This document shows, in pieces, positions 8,135 through 16,170 of a DNA stretch of 64,000 nucleotides; positions within the stretch are counted from its first letter, which is position 1, and every line of letters begins with the position of its first letter. Made by a program: the position numbers and the translations under genes. Below the pieces are notes generated by a model that was not told where the DNA came from, searched no databases, and saw only the letters and a program-made list of their open reading frames with translations. This DNA comes from Antrihabitans stalactiti (GTDB taxonomy: Bacteria > Actinomycetota > Actinomycetes > Mycobacteriales > Mycobacteriaceae), in NCBI RefSeq assembly GCF_012932915.1, contig NZ_VCQU01000013.1, forward strand, positions 1 to 64,000, given 5' to 3'.

Positions 8135-9531
8135 TGCCGGACTTCCGTCACAGCTTGCTCGTAGGAGACGACGGTGGCCGTCGGGTGCTGGGTGCGGTAG
8201 CGGTCAGCGGCAGCGGTCGTCGTGAACGGCAGGTAGTTGTCGCCATCGTGGACCCAGATCGCCTTGTCCGCGAACCAGCGGGTGCCCAATTCGGCGTCCG
8301 GAACGTAGGCCGCGCGAACCTTCTTACCCTGTGCCTGAGCCTGTTTGACGGCGCGGAGGAGGGCGGTGGGGTTGGTGACCGGTTGGGCCTGCTTGTCGCC
8401 GTCGAACCACACGTCGCCGGCCAGTGCCGGGTCGCCCGGCAGCGCGCTCGGATTTGCGTTGTTGGCGAGCGCTGTGTCGTAGTTCAGTCCGGCTTCTTCG
8501 AAGGCCTCGCGGATCGGTCCGTCGTTGACGAACTGGTCGATGTCGAGGTCCGCGAAATCGCCGATCGACTTCAGGTATTGCACATCGCCTTTGAACGCGT
8601 CGATCAGCTTCGGCTTGAGCGTGGTATCGAACGACGTGCCACCCGGACCGTTGTAGAGGTACACGACCTCAGCTGGCAGTCCCGAGCCATCCGCGACGAG
8701 TTGTGCTGCATCCAGCGGGCTTTCGGTGATGAACTTCGTTGCATCCAGTTGTGCCTGCAGGAACGCGTCGACCACTTCGGGGTGGTCCTGGGTGTACGCC
8801 TTGCGCGCGACAACGCCGTGGAACGTCGGGACGTTGAGTTCGGCACCGTCGTAGAGGAGCTTGGCCTTGTTCTGGAACACGAGCAGCCCTGGCCACGCGA
8901 CGAACTGCGACAGCGCGCCCACCTGGCCGGATTCCAACGCGGACGCCCCGACCTGCGGCTGCTGGTTCAGCACCTCGACTCCGCTCGACGGATCGATTCC
9001 GTTGCGCGTCAGTGCCTGCACAAGCGTGCCGTGGCCGGCGGATCCGACACTGGCCGAGACCTTTTCGCCGGCGAGGTCTTTGATGCTCGTTGCAGTCGAA
9101 TCCGGCTTGACGACAACCATATTGAGCGCGCCCTTGGGGTTGTACCCGGTGACCGAGAGGAATTCGGTCTTGGAGCGCTCGTTGGCCTGGGTGCGGGATC
9201 CGTTGATCAGCAGCGGGTAATCGCCCATCGAACCGATGTCGATCTTCTCGGCCACCATCTGCGCCGTGATCGGAGCGCCGGTGTCGTAGTCCTGCCACTC
9301 GACCGTGTACTTCGCGCCGCCGCCATCCGTGATCTTCTGGAGGCGCTGCTCGAGGTAACCCTTGGCCTTGAGCAGTGTTCCGGCAGTGACGGTGTTGATG
9401 GTCTTCGACTGGTAGCCGATGACGACTTTCACTGCACCGGCTGGCGTGTCGTCGGACTTTTCGAGTGAGCAGCCAGCGGCAGTGACGGCGAGTGCTGCGG
9501 CGATGGCGATTGCCGAGAAACGGCGTTTCAT
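8131..9531 (-). CDS. Lipoprotein substrate-binding protein of the ABC importer
   Basis: A 466-residue extracellular solute-binding protein. It has a signal peptide with the lipobox VTAAGC, so Cys21 would be lipidated and the protein anchored to the outer face of the membrane. It belongs to the NMT1/SsuA-like group (periplasmic binding protein type 2), with segments such as SIGDYPLLINGSRTQ and LAGEKVSASVGSAGHG. At 466 residues it is clearly longer than typical SsuA or TauA proteins (about 320); the extra C-terminal portion (AAYVPDAELGTRWFADKAIW) resembles the longer SBPs found next to AprA-like flavoproteins, as I recall, but this needs checking. The ligand is not identifiable from sequence. 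Confidence 0.85.
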   Translation of the reverse strand: MKRRFSAIAIAAALAVTAAGCSLEKSDDTPAGAVKVVIGYQSKTINTVTAGTLLKAKGYLEQRLQKITDGGGAKYTVEWQDYDTGAPITAQMVAEKIDIGSMGDYPLLINGSRTQANERSKTEFLSVTGYNPKGALNMVVVKPDSTATSIKDLAGEKVSASVGSAGHGTLVQALTRNGIDPSSGVEVLNQQPQVGASALESGQVGALSQFVAWPGLLVFQNKAKLLYDGAELNVPTFHGVVARKAYTQDHPEVVDAFLQAQLDATKFITESPLDAAQLVADGSGLPAEVVYLYNGPGGTSFDTTLKPKLIDAFKGDVQYLKSIGDFADLDIDQFVNDGPIREAFEEAGLNYDTALANNANPSALPGDPALAGDVWFDGDKQAQPVTNPTALLRAVKQAQAQGKKVRAAYVPDAELGTRWFADKAIWVHDGDNYLPFTTTAAADRYRTQHPTATVVSYEQAVTEVRQ

Positions 9532-9549
9532 CCTGTGTTCCTTATTCTT

Positions 9550-9777
9550 TCAGCGGAGAAGGTAGGGCATGTTTACGGTGACGGCACCGGTTGGGCAGCG
9601 GGCTGCGCATGGGCCGCAATACCAGCACTCGTCGACGTGCATGAACGCCTTGCCGTTGTCGGGGTTGATGGCGAGCGAGTCGAGCGGGCAGATTTCGACA
9701 CACAGTGTGCAGCCCTTGATACAGAGCGATTCGTCGATCGTGACGGGCACGTCGGTGCGCTGATTGACCAGTGCCAT
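9550..9777 (-). CDS. Two-cluster ferredoxin (AprB-like 4Fe-4S protein)
   Basis: A 75-residue electron carrier with eight cysteines in two groups: Cys19, 23, 26, 30 and Cys51, 54, 57, 61, each followed by Pro at the fourth position (CP). This is the pattern of a 2[4Fe-4S] ferredoxin. No transmembrane segment or signal peptide is present, so it is cytosolic. It is the first enzyme gene after the regulator, overlaps the regulator stop by one base, and its likely partner is the flavoprotein at the far end of the operon, as AprB is for AprA. Confidence 0.9.
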   Translation of the reverse strand: MALVNQRTDVPVTIDESLCIKGCTLCVEICPLDSLAINPDNGKAFMHVDECWYCGPCAARCPTGAVTVNMPYLLR

Positions 9778-10538
9778 CAGGTGAGCTCCCAGCTGTTCGG
9801 GTCGGGTTGGCGGGTCAGGCTGCCGCGCATGGTGATTCGATCGCCACGCATGCGGATGTATTCGAGATCGACGGGGCGGCCGTCGTCGAGTTTGGTGAGC
9901 CGCTCCAACAGGAGCAGGGCTGCACCCTCGGGCATTTGAAGCGTTGCTGCAGAATGCGCGTCTGCGGTGATGGCTTCGAGCGCGAGGTCTGCCGAGCCGA
10001 GCGGTCCGCCGCTGATCTGCTCGATAAGGGCGAACACGTCGTTGGTCTCGAGGTCGCGTTCGAGGATTTCTGCGCCGATGTCCGGGACCAGGTAGGTCAG
10101 GTCGAGGCTGAGCGGCAGATCCCCGAGGTAGCGCAACCGCTCGATGTAAACGGCTTGCTCGCCGGGGTCGAGTTGCAGCCGGCGGGCGACGGCCGGCGGT
10201 GGCGTGACGAGGATGGCCGTGCGGACTTCGTTGCGCACGTCGCCGTGGCCTCGGAGTGTCTCCTTCAGACCCAGCAGCGCGTCGAGTCCGTGGTCGTATT
10301 TGCGTTGGGCGACGTGAGTGCCGACCTTCGGCGCGCGATCGATCAGTCCTTCGTCTTTGAGGAGCGCGAGGGCATCGCGAATCGTGTTTCGCGAGACATC
10401 GAACTCGGCTGCCAGTGCGCCTTCTTGCGGAAGCGCGCTTGTGAACGTGCCTGCGTGGATCTGCTGGCGCAAGATGTCGGCGACTTGGCGTGCCTGATCG
10501 GCGCGAGGTCGACGCAAGGGCGTTGGTTCGGGTGCCAT
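9777..10538 (-). CDS. GntR-family regulator with UTRA ligand domain (HutC type), first gene of the transporter-flavoprotein operon
   Basis: About 253 residues: an N-terminal winged helix (recognition region EGALAAEFDVSRNTIRDAL) and a C-terminal UTRA domain (IERLRYLGDLPLSLDLTYL and later ALLLLERLTKLDDGRPVDLEYIRMRGD). I place the start at the second of two in-frame Met codons because a strong AAAGGAGA sequence lies just before it; the earlier Met (five codons upstream) would bury that ribosome site in coding sequence. Being the first gene of the operon it probably autoregulates, sensing the transported substrate or a derivative. Confidence 0.88.
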   Translation of the reverse strand: MAPEPTPLRRPRADQARQVADILRQQIHAGTFTSALPQEGALAAEFDVSRNTIRDALALLKDEGLIDRAPKVGTHVAQRKYDHGLDALLGLKETLRGHGDVRNEVRTAILVTPPPAVARRLQLDPGEQAVYIERLRYLGDLPLSLDLTYLVPDIGAEILERDLETNDVFALIEQISGGPLGSADLALEAITADAHSAATLQMPEGAALLLLERLTKLDDGRPVDLEYIRMRGDRITMRGSLTRQPDPNSWELT

Positions 10539-10664
10539 TTCGTCTCCTTTCATGCCGCTGACCTGGTCGGATAGTTACGGTAGCGGCGTGCCGGCCGGTC
10601 TGATTCCGCCGTTGTCGTGCTTGGTGAACTGTCGATTTCTATGCGCCAGCTAACGAACGGCCTG

Positions 10665-10694
10665 TACCTGCGGAAAGGCGGCTGGCCGCAGGTA
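10665..10694. promoter_or_regulatory. Perfect 9-bp inverted repeat upstream of the GntR/UTRA operon
   Basis: TACCTGCGG, 12-base spacer, CCGCAGGTA. It is about 127 bases upstream of the chosen start of the GntR regulator. It could be an operator or a transcript hairpin; function is inferred only from symmetry and position. Confidence 0.4.
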
Positions 10695-10861
10695 TTACGC
10701 CACCGCCTGGGTTGGGGGTGGGGTTTTGATCAGGGTGATCGAAAGGCCCGATGGAACCGGATCGTTGTGCCCTGCGTCCAACGGGGCATGGGGAAGCGAG
10801 TTCGATGCACTGTCCGGCGACAGGGCGTCGGCTGCCGGGTGCGTGCGATTCGGCCGCAGAG

Positions 10862-10921
10862 TTTCGTACGAAAGTCCAGCGGACAGAAGTGAGATCTCGC
10901 CGCCGAGACTTCCGTACGAAA
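10862..10921. repeat. 15-bp inverted repeat, TTTCGTACGAAAGTC type
   Basis: TTTCGTACGAAAGTC at 10862-10876 pairs with GACTTCCGTACGAAA at 10907-10921 (14 of 15 positions), with a 30-base loop. It lies eight bases beyond the stop of the DUF4262-like gene on the minus strand, a position suited to a terminator, though the loop is long. Its sequence is unrelated to hairpin family A. Confidence 0.6.
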
Positions 10922-10928
10922 CGCCGAC

Positions 10929-12329
10929 TTATGCAGCGATTTCGCTGAGCGGTGCGTTCATCACCGCTTCGAGGTTGGGCAAGACCGCGCGCAGGGGTCC
11001 GCAAAATGTCAGGACGGCGTCCGCGCTGAACATTGCCCGCTCGGACAGCAGAGCGCTTGCACAGCAAAGAAATTCGGTAAGGAAGGCGTCGACGTCCGGA
11101 TCGCGCATCGCCGCGAAGCCGATTGGATGGCCGAAGAGGAGTTCCTTGGCCGGTAGGCACCCTCGCGCGCCCGTTATCGCTAAGCCGCGAAGCAGCGGAA
11201 CCAGGCTGCCTTCCCGCAGGTCACCCCATGCGGAGTGAAGGTCGCGAATCTGGTCGAGCTGGAGATCTATGACCGACGATCGGATGGCGTCGAGGATGTG
11301 GGGCGGTGCCCACCACTCCTTGTCAGGCGCGATCGTCGACGATTCACGTGCCGAACTCCACGGGCCCAGCGCTGCGAGGCGCGTCGACTCGTCGAGCTGA
11401 TCCTCGACCGTTGTGGCCACGAGCAGCGCGGACACTGCGTCGACCAGACAGCCCGACAGGCCACGGCGAATGCCGCCAGCGTCCTCGGCCTTGGTGAAGC
11501 CGGTCAGCTTCCGAATTGTTCGCCAAACGAGCGAGTTTCCGTCGCGTCCTCGCAGTAGCTTCACGAGGGTTACGGCCTGGGCGTCGGCGTTCCAAGCGGC
11601 GGGCAATCGACTTACCCGCTTGGCGTGCGCGTGTGCGACACCAAGTACCGCTCGCGGTCCGAAAGCCTGCTCAGCGTCGAGGCCCCGCAACAGAAGATCG
11701 GTCAGCATTTCGGGTGTCGCTTGGGAAATTGCGTAGATGCGCGCCTCGACCACGGGTGTCAACGGCCCGTACGTCTGGGTGCAGGAAAATGAAGTCTGGA
11801 TATAACGCGGTGCACGGAATCCTCTGAGTCCGCGTGGATTCGGCACAGTGTCGATTGCGGCTTGCATGAGCTCGGCGCGAAAGCGTGCCTCGTCTTCGAG
11901 AGCCAGATCTTGGAGCGGGGCGATATCGATAGGTCGCATCTCGGCATGAACGGGGACGACCTTGCAGGTTGGATCGGTGCAGTACACCTCGAGGTTGTCC
12001 CGGGCGGTCGGTTCGCCGGGCGTCCAGTCGAGGGTCGTGCACCCGCGGTCGTAGGTACGAACGATGGGCTTTCCGGCAACAAGCTCGCCGGCGAGCAGCA
12101 TTCTCGCGAACTTGTTCAGCTCGTGTGCGCAGTCCTGGCTGCTCAACGTCCAGGGCGAATCGCTGACCGCTTGTTTTGGCGTCGCCTCGATGTAGAGCTC
12201 CGGAAGTCCGCGCTCCGCGAGCCCCACGGTGTAGGCGAAGTCGTTGGTCAACGACTTGTCGGTGAAGACGAACTGCACCTTCCAAAAGACGTCGTCGGCG
12301 AGTGCTTCACGGGCGGGCTGTTCGAACAT
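10929..12329 (-). CDS. DUF4262-like N-terminal domain protein of unknown function
   Basis: A 466-residue cytosolic protein. The N-terminal 130 residues contain FAYTVGLAERGLPELYIEATP, the pattern of DUF4262 proteins, and a CTDPTCKVVPVH segment with two cysteines. The remaining 300 residues are helical and I recognise nothing in them. The start is well supported: AGAGGGGA lies six bases before the ATG. It is divergent from the EspG-like gene with about 100 bases between them, so the two may share a control region. No enzymatic motif is visible. Confidence 0.5.
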   Translation of the reverse strand: MFEQPAREALADDVFWKVQFVFTDKSLTNDFAYTVGLAERGLPELYIEATPKQAVSDSPWTLSSQDCAHELNKFARMLLAGELVAGKPIVRTYDRGCTTLDWTPGEPTARDNLEVYCTDPTCKVVPVHAEMRPIDIAPLQDLALEDEARFRAELMQAAIDTVPNPRGLRGFRAPRYIQTSFSCTQTYGPLTPVVEARIYAISQATPEMLTDLLLRGLDAEQAFGPRAVLGVAHAHAKRVSRLPAAWNADAQAVTLVKLLRGRDGNSLVWRTIRKLTGFTKAEDAGGIRRGLSGCLVDAVSALLVATTVEDQLDESTRLAALGPWSSARESSTIAPDKEWWAPPHILDAIRSSVIDLQLDQIRDLHSAWGDLREGSLVPLLRGLAITGARGCLPAKELLFGHPIGFAAMRDPDVDAFLTEFLCCASALLSERAMFSADAVLTFCGPLRAVLPNLEAVMNAPLSEIAA

Positions 12330-12433
12330 TTGTTCCCCTCTCTCGGATGTTGGAGAGGTTAGCGAGGGGGTCTGACACGGTTCGGGCGCCGCCGATAAGA
12401 TCGGTTCGAATTGCTGGCCAGGGGGGAACTGGA

Positions 12434-13144
12434 TTGCGAACGTGGACGTTGCCTGCGGAAGATTTCGCGGCCTTGTGGTTCGGACCCGCGAACGATCGGA
12501 TGCCGTTTCCGTTCCGATTCCTCAGTCGCTTCGCGCTTGCCGACGAGTACGAGGCGCACCGAACCAAGACTCGCGACACATTCTCGGCGGACAGGTTCGA
12601 GGATCTCCATCACGCGCTCCACATCATCGCCGAACCACGCGCACGGATCGAGGTGTACGGCCGTCGGGGGGAGCGGGAGGAGCTGCGAATCCTGGGTTGC
12701 ATCGACGGTCGCCCCGGTGTGGTCGCGTCGCAAAGGCGCGGGGGAGACATCACCCTGCAGCTGGTGAGCGCCGAAAAGGTTGCCGGCCTCGTCGTCGATC
12801 GGCTTCCCGAAGCCGGTCCGGGCAGCAAGCGGGTCCAGCGGTTCGCGACGTCAGCGCTCGCCGACGATGCGCCCTTCGTGATGCGGACCGACGGCGTCAG
12901 CGAGAAGGCTCGATACGCCAAGATCGTGAATGCGCCTCGCGCCAGCGAAGGAACGCTGAGCGTCTACGCCGGACCTCGCCACGGCGACCAACGCGTGACC
13001 GGCACTGTCCGCTGGTACGACCTCGTCGGTGACGGCCGATACCTGGAAACGCGTACGCGGGACACCATCGAGGTCAAGCCAGCAGCGCTAAACGACATCC
13101 TGGCTCGGATTCACAAAGCTCTGAAAGCCTCTGAAATGCACTGA
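12434..13144 (+). CDS. EspG-family ESX secretion-associated chaperone-like protein
   Basis: 236 residues from a TTG start preceded by AGGGGGGAAC. The opening WTLPAEDFAALWFG with nearby MPFPFRF, the central ARIEVYGRRGEREELRILG, and the GDITLQLVSAEKVAGLVV strand are the pattern of EspG proteins, cytosolic chaperones that bind PE/PPE or WxG100 substrates of type VII secretion. A longer open frame exists upstream, but the TTG with its ribosome site fits the family length best. No esx, PE/PPE or ecc genes are nearby, so it would be an orphan copy. The stop codon lies inside the following terminator stem. Confidence 0.7.
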   Translation: MRTWTLPAEDFAALWFGPANDRMPFPFRFLSRFALADEYEAHRTKTRDTFSADRFEDLHHALHIIAEPRARIEVYGRRGEREELRILGCIDGRPGVVASQRRGGDITLQLVSAEKVAGLVVDRLPEAGPGSKRVQRFATSALADDAPFVMRTDGVSEKARYAKIVNAPRASEGTLSVYAGPRHGDQRVTGTVRWYDLVGDGRYLETRTRDTIEVKPAALNDILARIHKALKASEMH

Positions 13145-13173
13145 CCCCCAGCGCCATCAGGTGCTGGGGGTCA
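13142..13173. terminator. Bidirectional terminator hairpin
   Basis: TGACCCCCAGC pairs perfectly with GCTGGGGGTCA around a 10-base loop. It follows the EspG-like gene, whose TGA stop is the first triplet of the stem, and faces the convergent cspA gene, so it can serve both. No U-tract follows. Confidence 0.75.
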
Positions 13174-13201
13174 GTGGAGATGCTCAGTTGGAGCGGAAGT
13201 C

Positions 13202-13405
13202 TCAGAGCGGACGAACGCCGGTGGCCTGCGGGCCCTTGGCGCCCTGGCCTACCTCGAACTCGACCTTCTGGTTCTCCTCCAGAGTACGGAAACCGTTGCT
13301 CTGGATCTCGGAGTAATGGACGAAAACGTCAGCGGAACCGTCCGCGGGAGCAATGAAGCCGAAGCCCTTTTCCGCGTTGAACCACTTGACCGTGCCCTGT
13401 GCCAT
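13202..13405 (-). CDS. cspA: Cold shock protein, CspA family
   Basis: A 67-residue single cold-shock (OB-fold) domain that binds single-stranded RNA and DNA. Both RNA-binding motifs are present: RNP1 KGFGFI at 13-18 and RNP2 VFVHY at 27-31. It begins with the usual [17 protein letters not shown] and ends TGVRPL, the standard actinobacterial length. The gene is convergent with the EspG-like gene and has a 260-base leader region containing a hairpin, so post-transcriptional control by temperature is plausible. Confidence 0.96.
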   Translation of the reverse strand: MAQGTVKWFNAEKGFGFIAPADGSADVFVHYSEIQSNGFRTLEENQKVEFEVGQGAKGPQATGVRPL

Positions 13406-13433
13406 GCGAATTACTTTCTTTCTCTTACTGGTA

Positions 13434-13459
13434 CGACGGATGGCTCTTACTATCCGTCG
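13434..13459 (-). promoter_or_regulatory. Hairpin in the cspA leader
   Basis: CGACGGAT pairs perfectly with ATCCGTCG across a 10-base loop, 29 bases upstream of the cspA start codon. It may be a leader structure (cold-responsive fold or transcript stabiliser) or an operator. The leader also carries purine runs (AGAGAAAGAAAG) just before the start. Assignment is by structure and position only. Confidence 0.45.
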
Positions 13460-13665
13460 GGCCGGTTGCGCACGCGACTTCTCGCTGGGATTTCTCGAGG
13501 GACTCGAGGCGATCCGTTGAGACTGCCGGACGACCGCAACATGATCCTGAGCACGTCTTTACAACGAACACCGAAACTACGACCGAGGACAACACTAGCA
13601 AAACTAACGAAGGACCGACAGTGCAAAGCGAAATATCAACGTTTGCGATTTCAACTGTTGACTAA

Positions 13666-14808
13666 TTATCGGAACGCGAGCATCGGAACGAGCATCTCTG
13701 CCTCGGTGAGCGAACCGTGGTGACCGATCAACATCGTCTGCAACGGTTCGACCGCTGACCGAACTACTGCGCCTGATCCGAGCGACACGACGACCACGTC
13801 CCCGATTCGCGATTCGGCCGACGCGGAAACGATAGGACCGAACCAGCCATTGGCAATCACCTCGTCGCGGGTGAAGACACCGAACCCGTCACCGAGTGCC
13901 TCTTGCCACCGTTTCTGGACGTCCCGCGCCGCGCCCTGCTCGGTGTAGACGTGCCGGGCGCGCGGCTCGCCACCGAGATCTTTTACGCCCCTTTTCAACT
14001 CGTTGCGCTTGTCGAAATCGACGCGAGTGGTCACTTCGACCATCCCGTGGTCGGCGGTGACGATCAACATCGCGTCGGACGGGAGGCCCTCGGCGATCGT
14101 CTTCGCAACGAGGTCGACCTGCTGTAGTTCCATCGCCCACGCCTCCGAATGCGGGCCGCGCACGTGACCGGTGAGGTCGAGTTCGCCGTGATAGGCGTAC
14201 ACGAGGGACCGGTCGCCGGACCGCAGCGCCGTCAATGCGCCGTCGGCGAGGTCGCCCATCGAGAAGTTCGGCCGAAACTCCCCGCCGCGCAACGCGGCTC
14301 GCGACAGGCCCGACGAGCCCTGATACATCGGCGCGACCCGCGAGACCGAAATTCCCGCCGCTGTCGCGCGCTCGAACGCTGTGCCGATGGGCTGAAATTG
14401 CTCGGGAACGAGCTCTTTGAGCAGGTCTATGCGATCACCCGGACCGTGCAGTTTCCATTTGAGCGGGTTCATCAAACGCTCGTGCCCGGGCACCGCCAAT
14501 AAGTAGCCGACGATGCCGTGTTCACCAGGCGGGAGGCCGGACCCGAGCGAACTCAGGCTTGTCGCGGTCGTACTCGGGAAACCGACGGTGAGGATGGTCG
14601 GTGTGAGGCTGGAAAGAAACGGCGCGGCATCCGGCTGACCGGCGAGCAGCTGCGCGCCCATGCCGTCGACGAGAAAAATGCAGACTCGATTAATGCCCGT
14701 CAGGTCGAGTCCCAGCGCGTTGTTTTCGCCAGGAACGTCCAGCCCGGCAAGCACCGACGGGACGAGGTCTGCGAGCGAAGCCTGTCCGTATCGGGGGGCG
14801 ACCAGCAT
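13666..14808 (-). CDS. Alkaline-phosphatase-superfamily phosphodiesterase/nucleotide pyrophosphatase
   Basis: 380 residues from the ATG giving MLVAPRYGQ. Metal and nucleophile motifs of the type I phosphodiesterase/nucleotide pyrophosphatase family are visible: FLVDGMGAQLL (first Asp), PSTTATSLSSLGSG (nucleophile Thr region), HGELDLTGHVRGP (Asp/His), and IVTADHGMVEV (Asp-His). Members are two-zinc enzymes cutting phosphodiester or pyrophosphate bonds. There is no signal peptide, so it is probably cytosolic. It is divergent from the next gene, with about 140 bases between starts. Confidence 0.88.
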   Translation of the reverse strand: MLVAPRYGQASLADLVPSVLAGLDVPGENNALGLDLTGINRVCIFLVDGMGAQLLAGQPDAAPFLSSLTPTILTVGFPSTTATSLSSLGSGLPPGEHGIVGYLLAVPGHERLMNPLKWKLHGPGDRIDLLKELVPEQFQPIGTAFERATAAGISVSRVAPMYQGSSGLSRAALRGGEFRPNFSMGDLADGALTALRSGDRSLVYAYHGELDLTGHVRGPHSEAWAMELQQVDLVAKTIAEGLPSDAMLIVTADHGMVEVTTRVDFDKRNELKRGVKDLGGEPRARHVYTEQGAARDVQKRWQEALGDGFGVFTRDEVIANGWFGPIVSASAESRIGDVVVVSLGSGAVVRSAVEPLQTMLIGHHGSLTEAEMLVPMLAFR

Positions 14809-14950
14809 GTGCCCAGGGTAATGGCGGGCGCGGGTAGGGTTTCGCGCCGGTAGACTGGGGACGACATCGAGTTGTGCATTGATAGCCCGTCGCCACACTT
14901 CTCCTAGACGCGCACGGGGCGGAATCGATTCTGGATGGATCGCGCACACA

Positions 14951-15667
14951 ATGAAACAGATTGCCGCCCTTGGAGTTCAGGCGTTCATCAATGACGTTGT
15001 TCAGCGAGGCGGACGGGCCGAGCGGCTCGAAGTGTCAGGACGCACGGCGGTGAAGGTCTACGGAACGAACAACGAGTCGTGCGTCGTGCAGATCAAAGCC
15101 AAAGCGACCGGTTACTGGCACGCCAGCCGACGTGACGAGTCGGTGTCGGCGGACCCGTCGGGCGCCGCGTTCTGGGCTTTCATCGACCTCGGCGCCGACC
15201 CACGTCAAACGTTCATCATGCCCGCCGAAGAAATCGCCGCAGACATCCGCTGCGAGGTCGATGCGTGGATGGCCGATTCGCCAGGGCGCTCGCGGTCCGG
15301 ACATATCGGAATCACCCTGGACCGCGTCGCGCATCGTCGCAATCGGTGGGACTTGCTGGGCATTTCCAACACCGCGTCGGGTCCCGTCGAAGGAATCGTG
15401 CTCCCGCCCGTAGCGCTGCGATCGGTAGCCAAGGTGGCTGCCGCCGAGGTCGAAGAAGACCCACGTCCGCGACTGGTCGCCGACTACGAGGGCTACCGGA
15501 TCGTCGCCGCACTCGACGAAGAAACACGTGCAGTCGAGATCGTCGCCGGACCGATGCTAGGTCGGCGATTCGACGACTCGACCGTTGCCGCGACAGCCGT
15601 CGCCAGCTTCGTCAGCGGCGACGTCGAACGCCACGACGGCGCCACCTTCTGGCGAGCCCAAGCCTGA
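14951..15667 (+). CDS. Conserved actinobacterial protein of unknown function, possibly nuclease-like fold
   Basis: 238 residues from an ATG (MKQIAALGV); a TTG 72 bases earlier is an alternative. I do not recognise a named family with confidence. Residues about 32-55 read TAVKVYGTNNESCVVQIKAKATGYW, a strand-turn-strand ending in VQIKAK that resembles the V-Q-x-K core of PD-(D/E)XK nucleases, but an acidic pair in the right place is not clear. The rest is alpha/beta with an extended acidic C-terminal region. It converges with the YCII gene and nearly touches it. Confidence 0.5.
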   Translation: MKQIAALGVQAFINDVVQRGGRAERLEVSGRTAVKVYGTNNESCVVQIKAKATGYWHASRRDESVSADPSGAAFWAFIDLGADPRQTFIMPAEEIAADIRCEVDAWMADSPGRSRSGHIGITLDRVAHRRNRWDLLGISNTASGPVEGIVLPPVALRSVAKVAAAEVEEDPRPRLVADYEGYRIVAALDEETRAVEIVAGPMLGRRFDDSTVAATAVASFVSGDVERHDGATFWRAQA

Positions 15668-15668
15668 C

Positions 15669-16034
15669 CTACTCCGGTGGGAGCTGCGGCTCGTCGCCGA
15701 TCGGCCGGACCTCGCAGAAGTTGACTGCGGCGTCCGGAATGCGCGCACAGATCTCGATCGCCTCGTCGATGTCGGCGCAATCGACGACGTAGAAGCCGGC
15801 GAGGTGTTCCTTCGACTCGCTGAACGGTCCGTCGGTGGTGGAGACCAGCCCGTCCCGCACCCGGACCGTTTTGGTGTTGATCTCGTCCGACAAGCCCGCG
15901 CTGGCGACGTGTTTTCCGGCCGCGATCAGCGATTTGTTCAGCTCGGCGTGGCCGCGGCCGAGCTCGATCCGCTGCGCAGTAGACAGCCCGGCCCAACTTT
16001 CGGCGTTGCTGTAGATCAAGAGCATGTACTTCAC
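15669..16034 (-). CDS. YCII/DGPF-domain protein, partner of ECF42 sigma factor
   Basis: 121 residues from a GTG preceded by AAGAGGTG. It has KYMLLIYSN at the N-terminus and the hallmark DGPFSESKEHLAGFYVVD at about 69-86, which defines DGPF/YCII proteins. These small alpha/beta-barrel proteins are regularly encoded beside ECF42 sigma factors and are thought to modulate or be controlled by them. Here the sigma gene lies 0.5 kb away, in divergent orientation with a VOC gene between. Confidence 0.9.
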   Translation of the reverse strand: MKYMLLIYSNAESWAGLSTAQRIELGRGHAELNKSLIAAGKHVASAGLSDEINTKTVRVRDGLVSTTDGPFSESKEHLAGFYVVDCADIDEAIEICARIPDAAVNFCEVRPIGDEPQLPPE

Positions 16035-16170
16035 GGCGCCCACCTCTTTCTGATGTTTCCTGGAACGTCGCGGCGAGAATTTGTTTCTCGACATGTCGAG
16101 GACGGTTGGTTCGGTCCGACGTCTCAGTTGGCAGCAGCGTGCTGCGAACCTACAACGAAGGAGTTTCACG

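Larger units (their letters stand above)
10539..10928. other. Gene-free upstream region of the flavoprotein operon
   Basis: 390 bases without a credible gene. It carries the presumed operon promoter, a perfect 9-bp inverted repeat at 10665-10694 and a larger near-perfect hairpin at 10862-10921. I could not pick a convincing -35/-10 pair. Confidence 0.6.
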
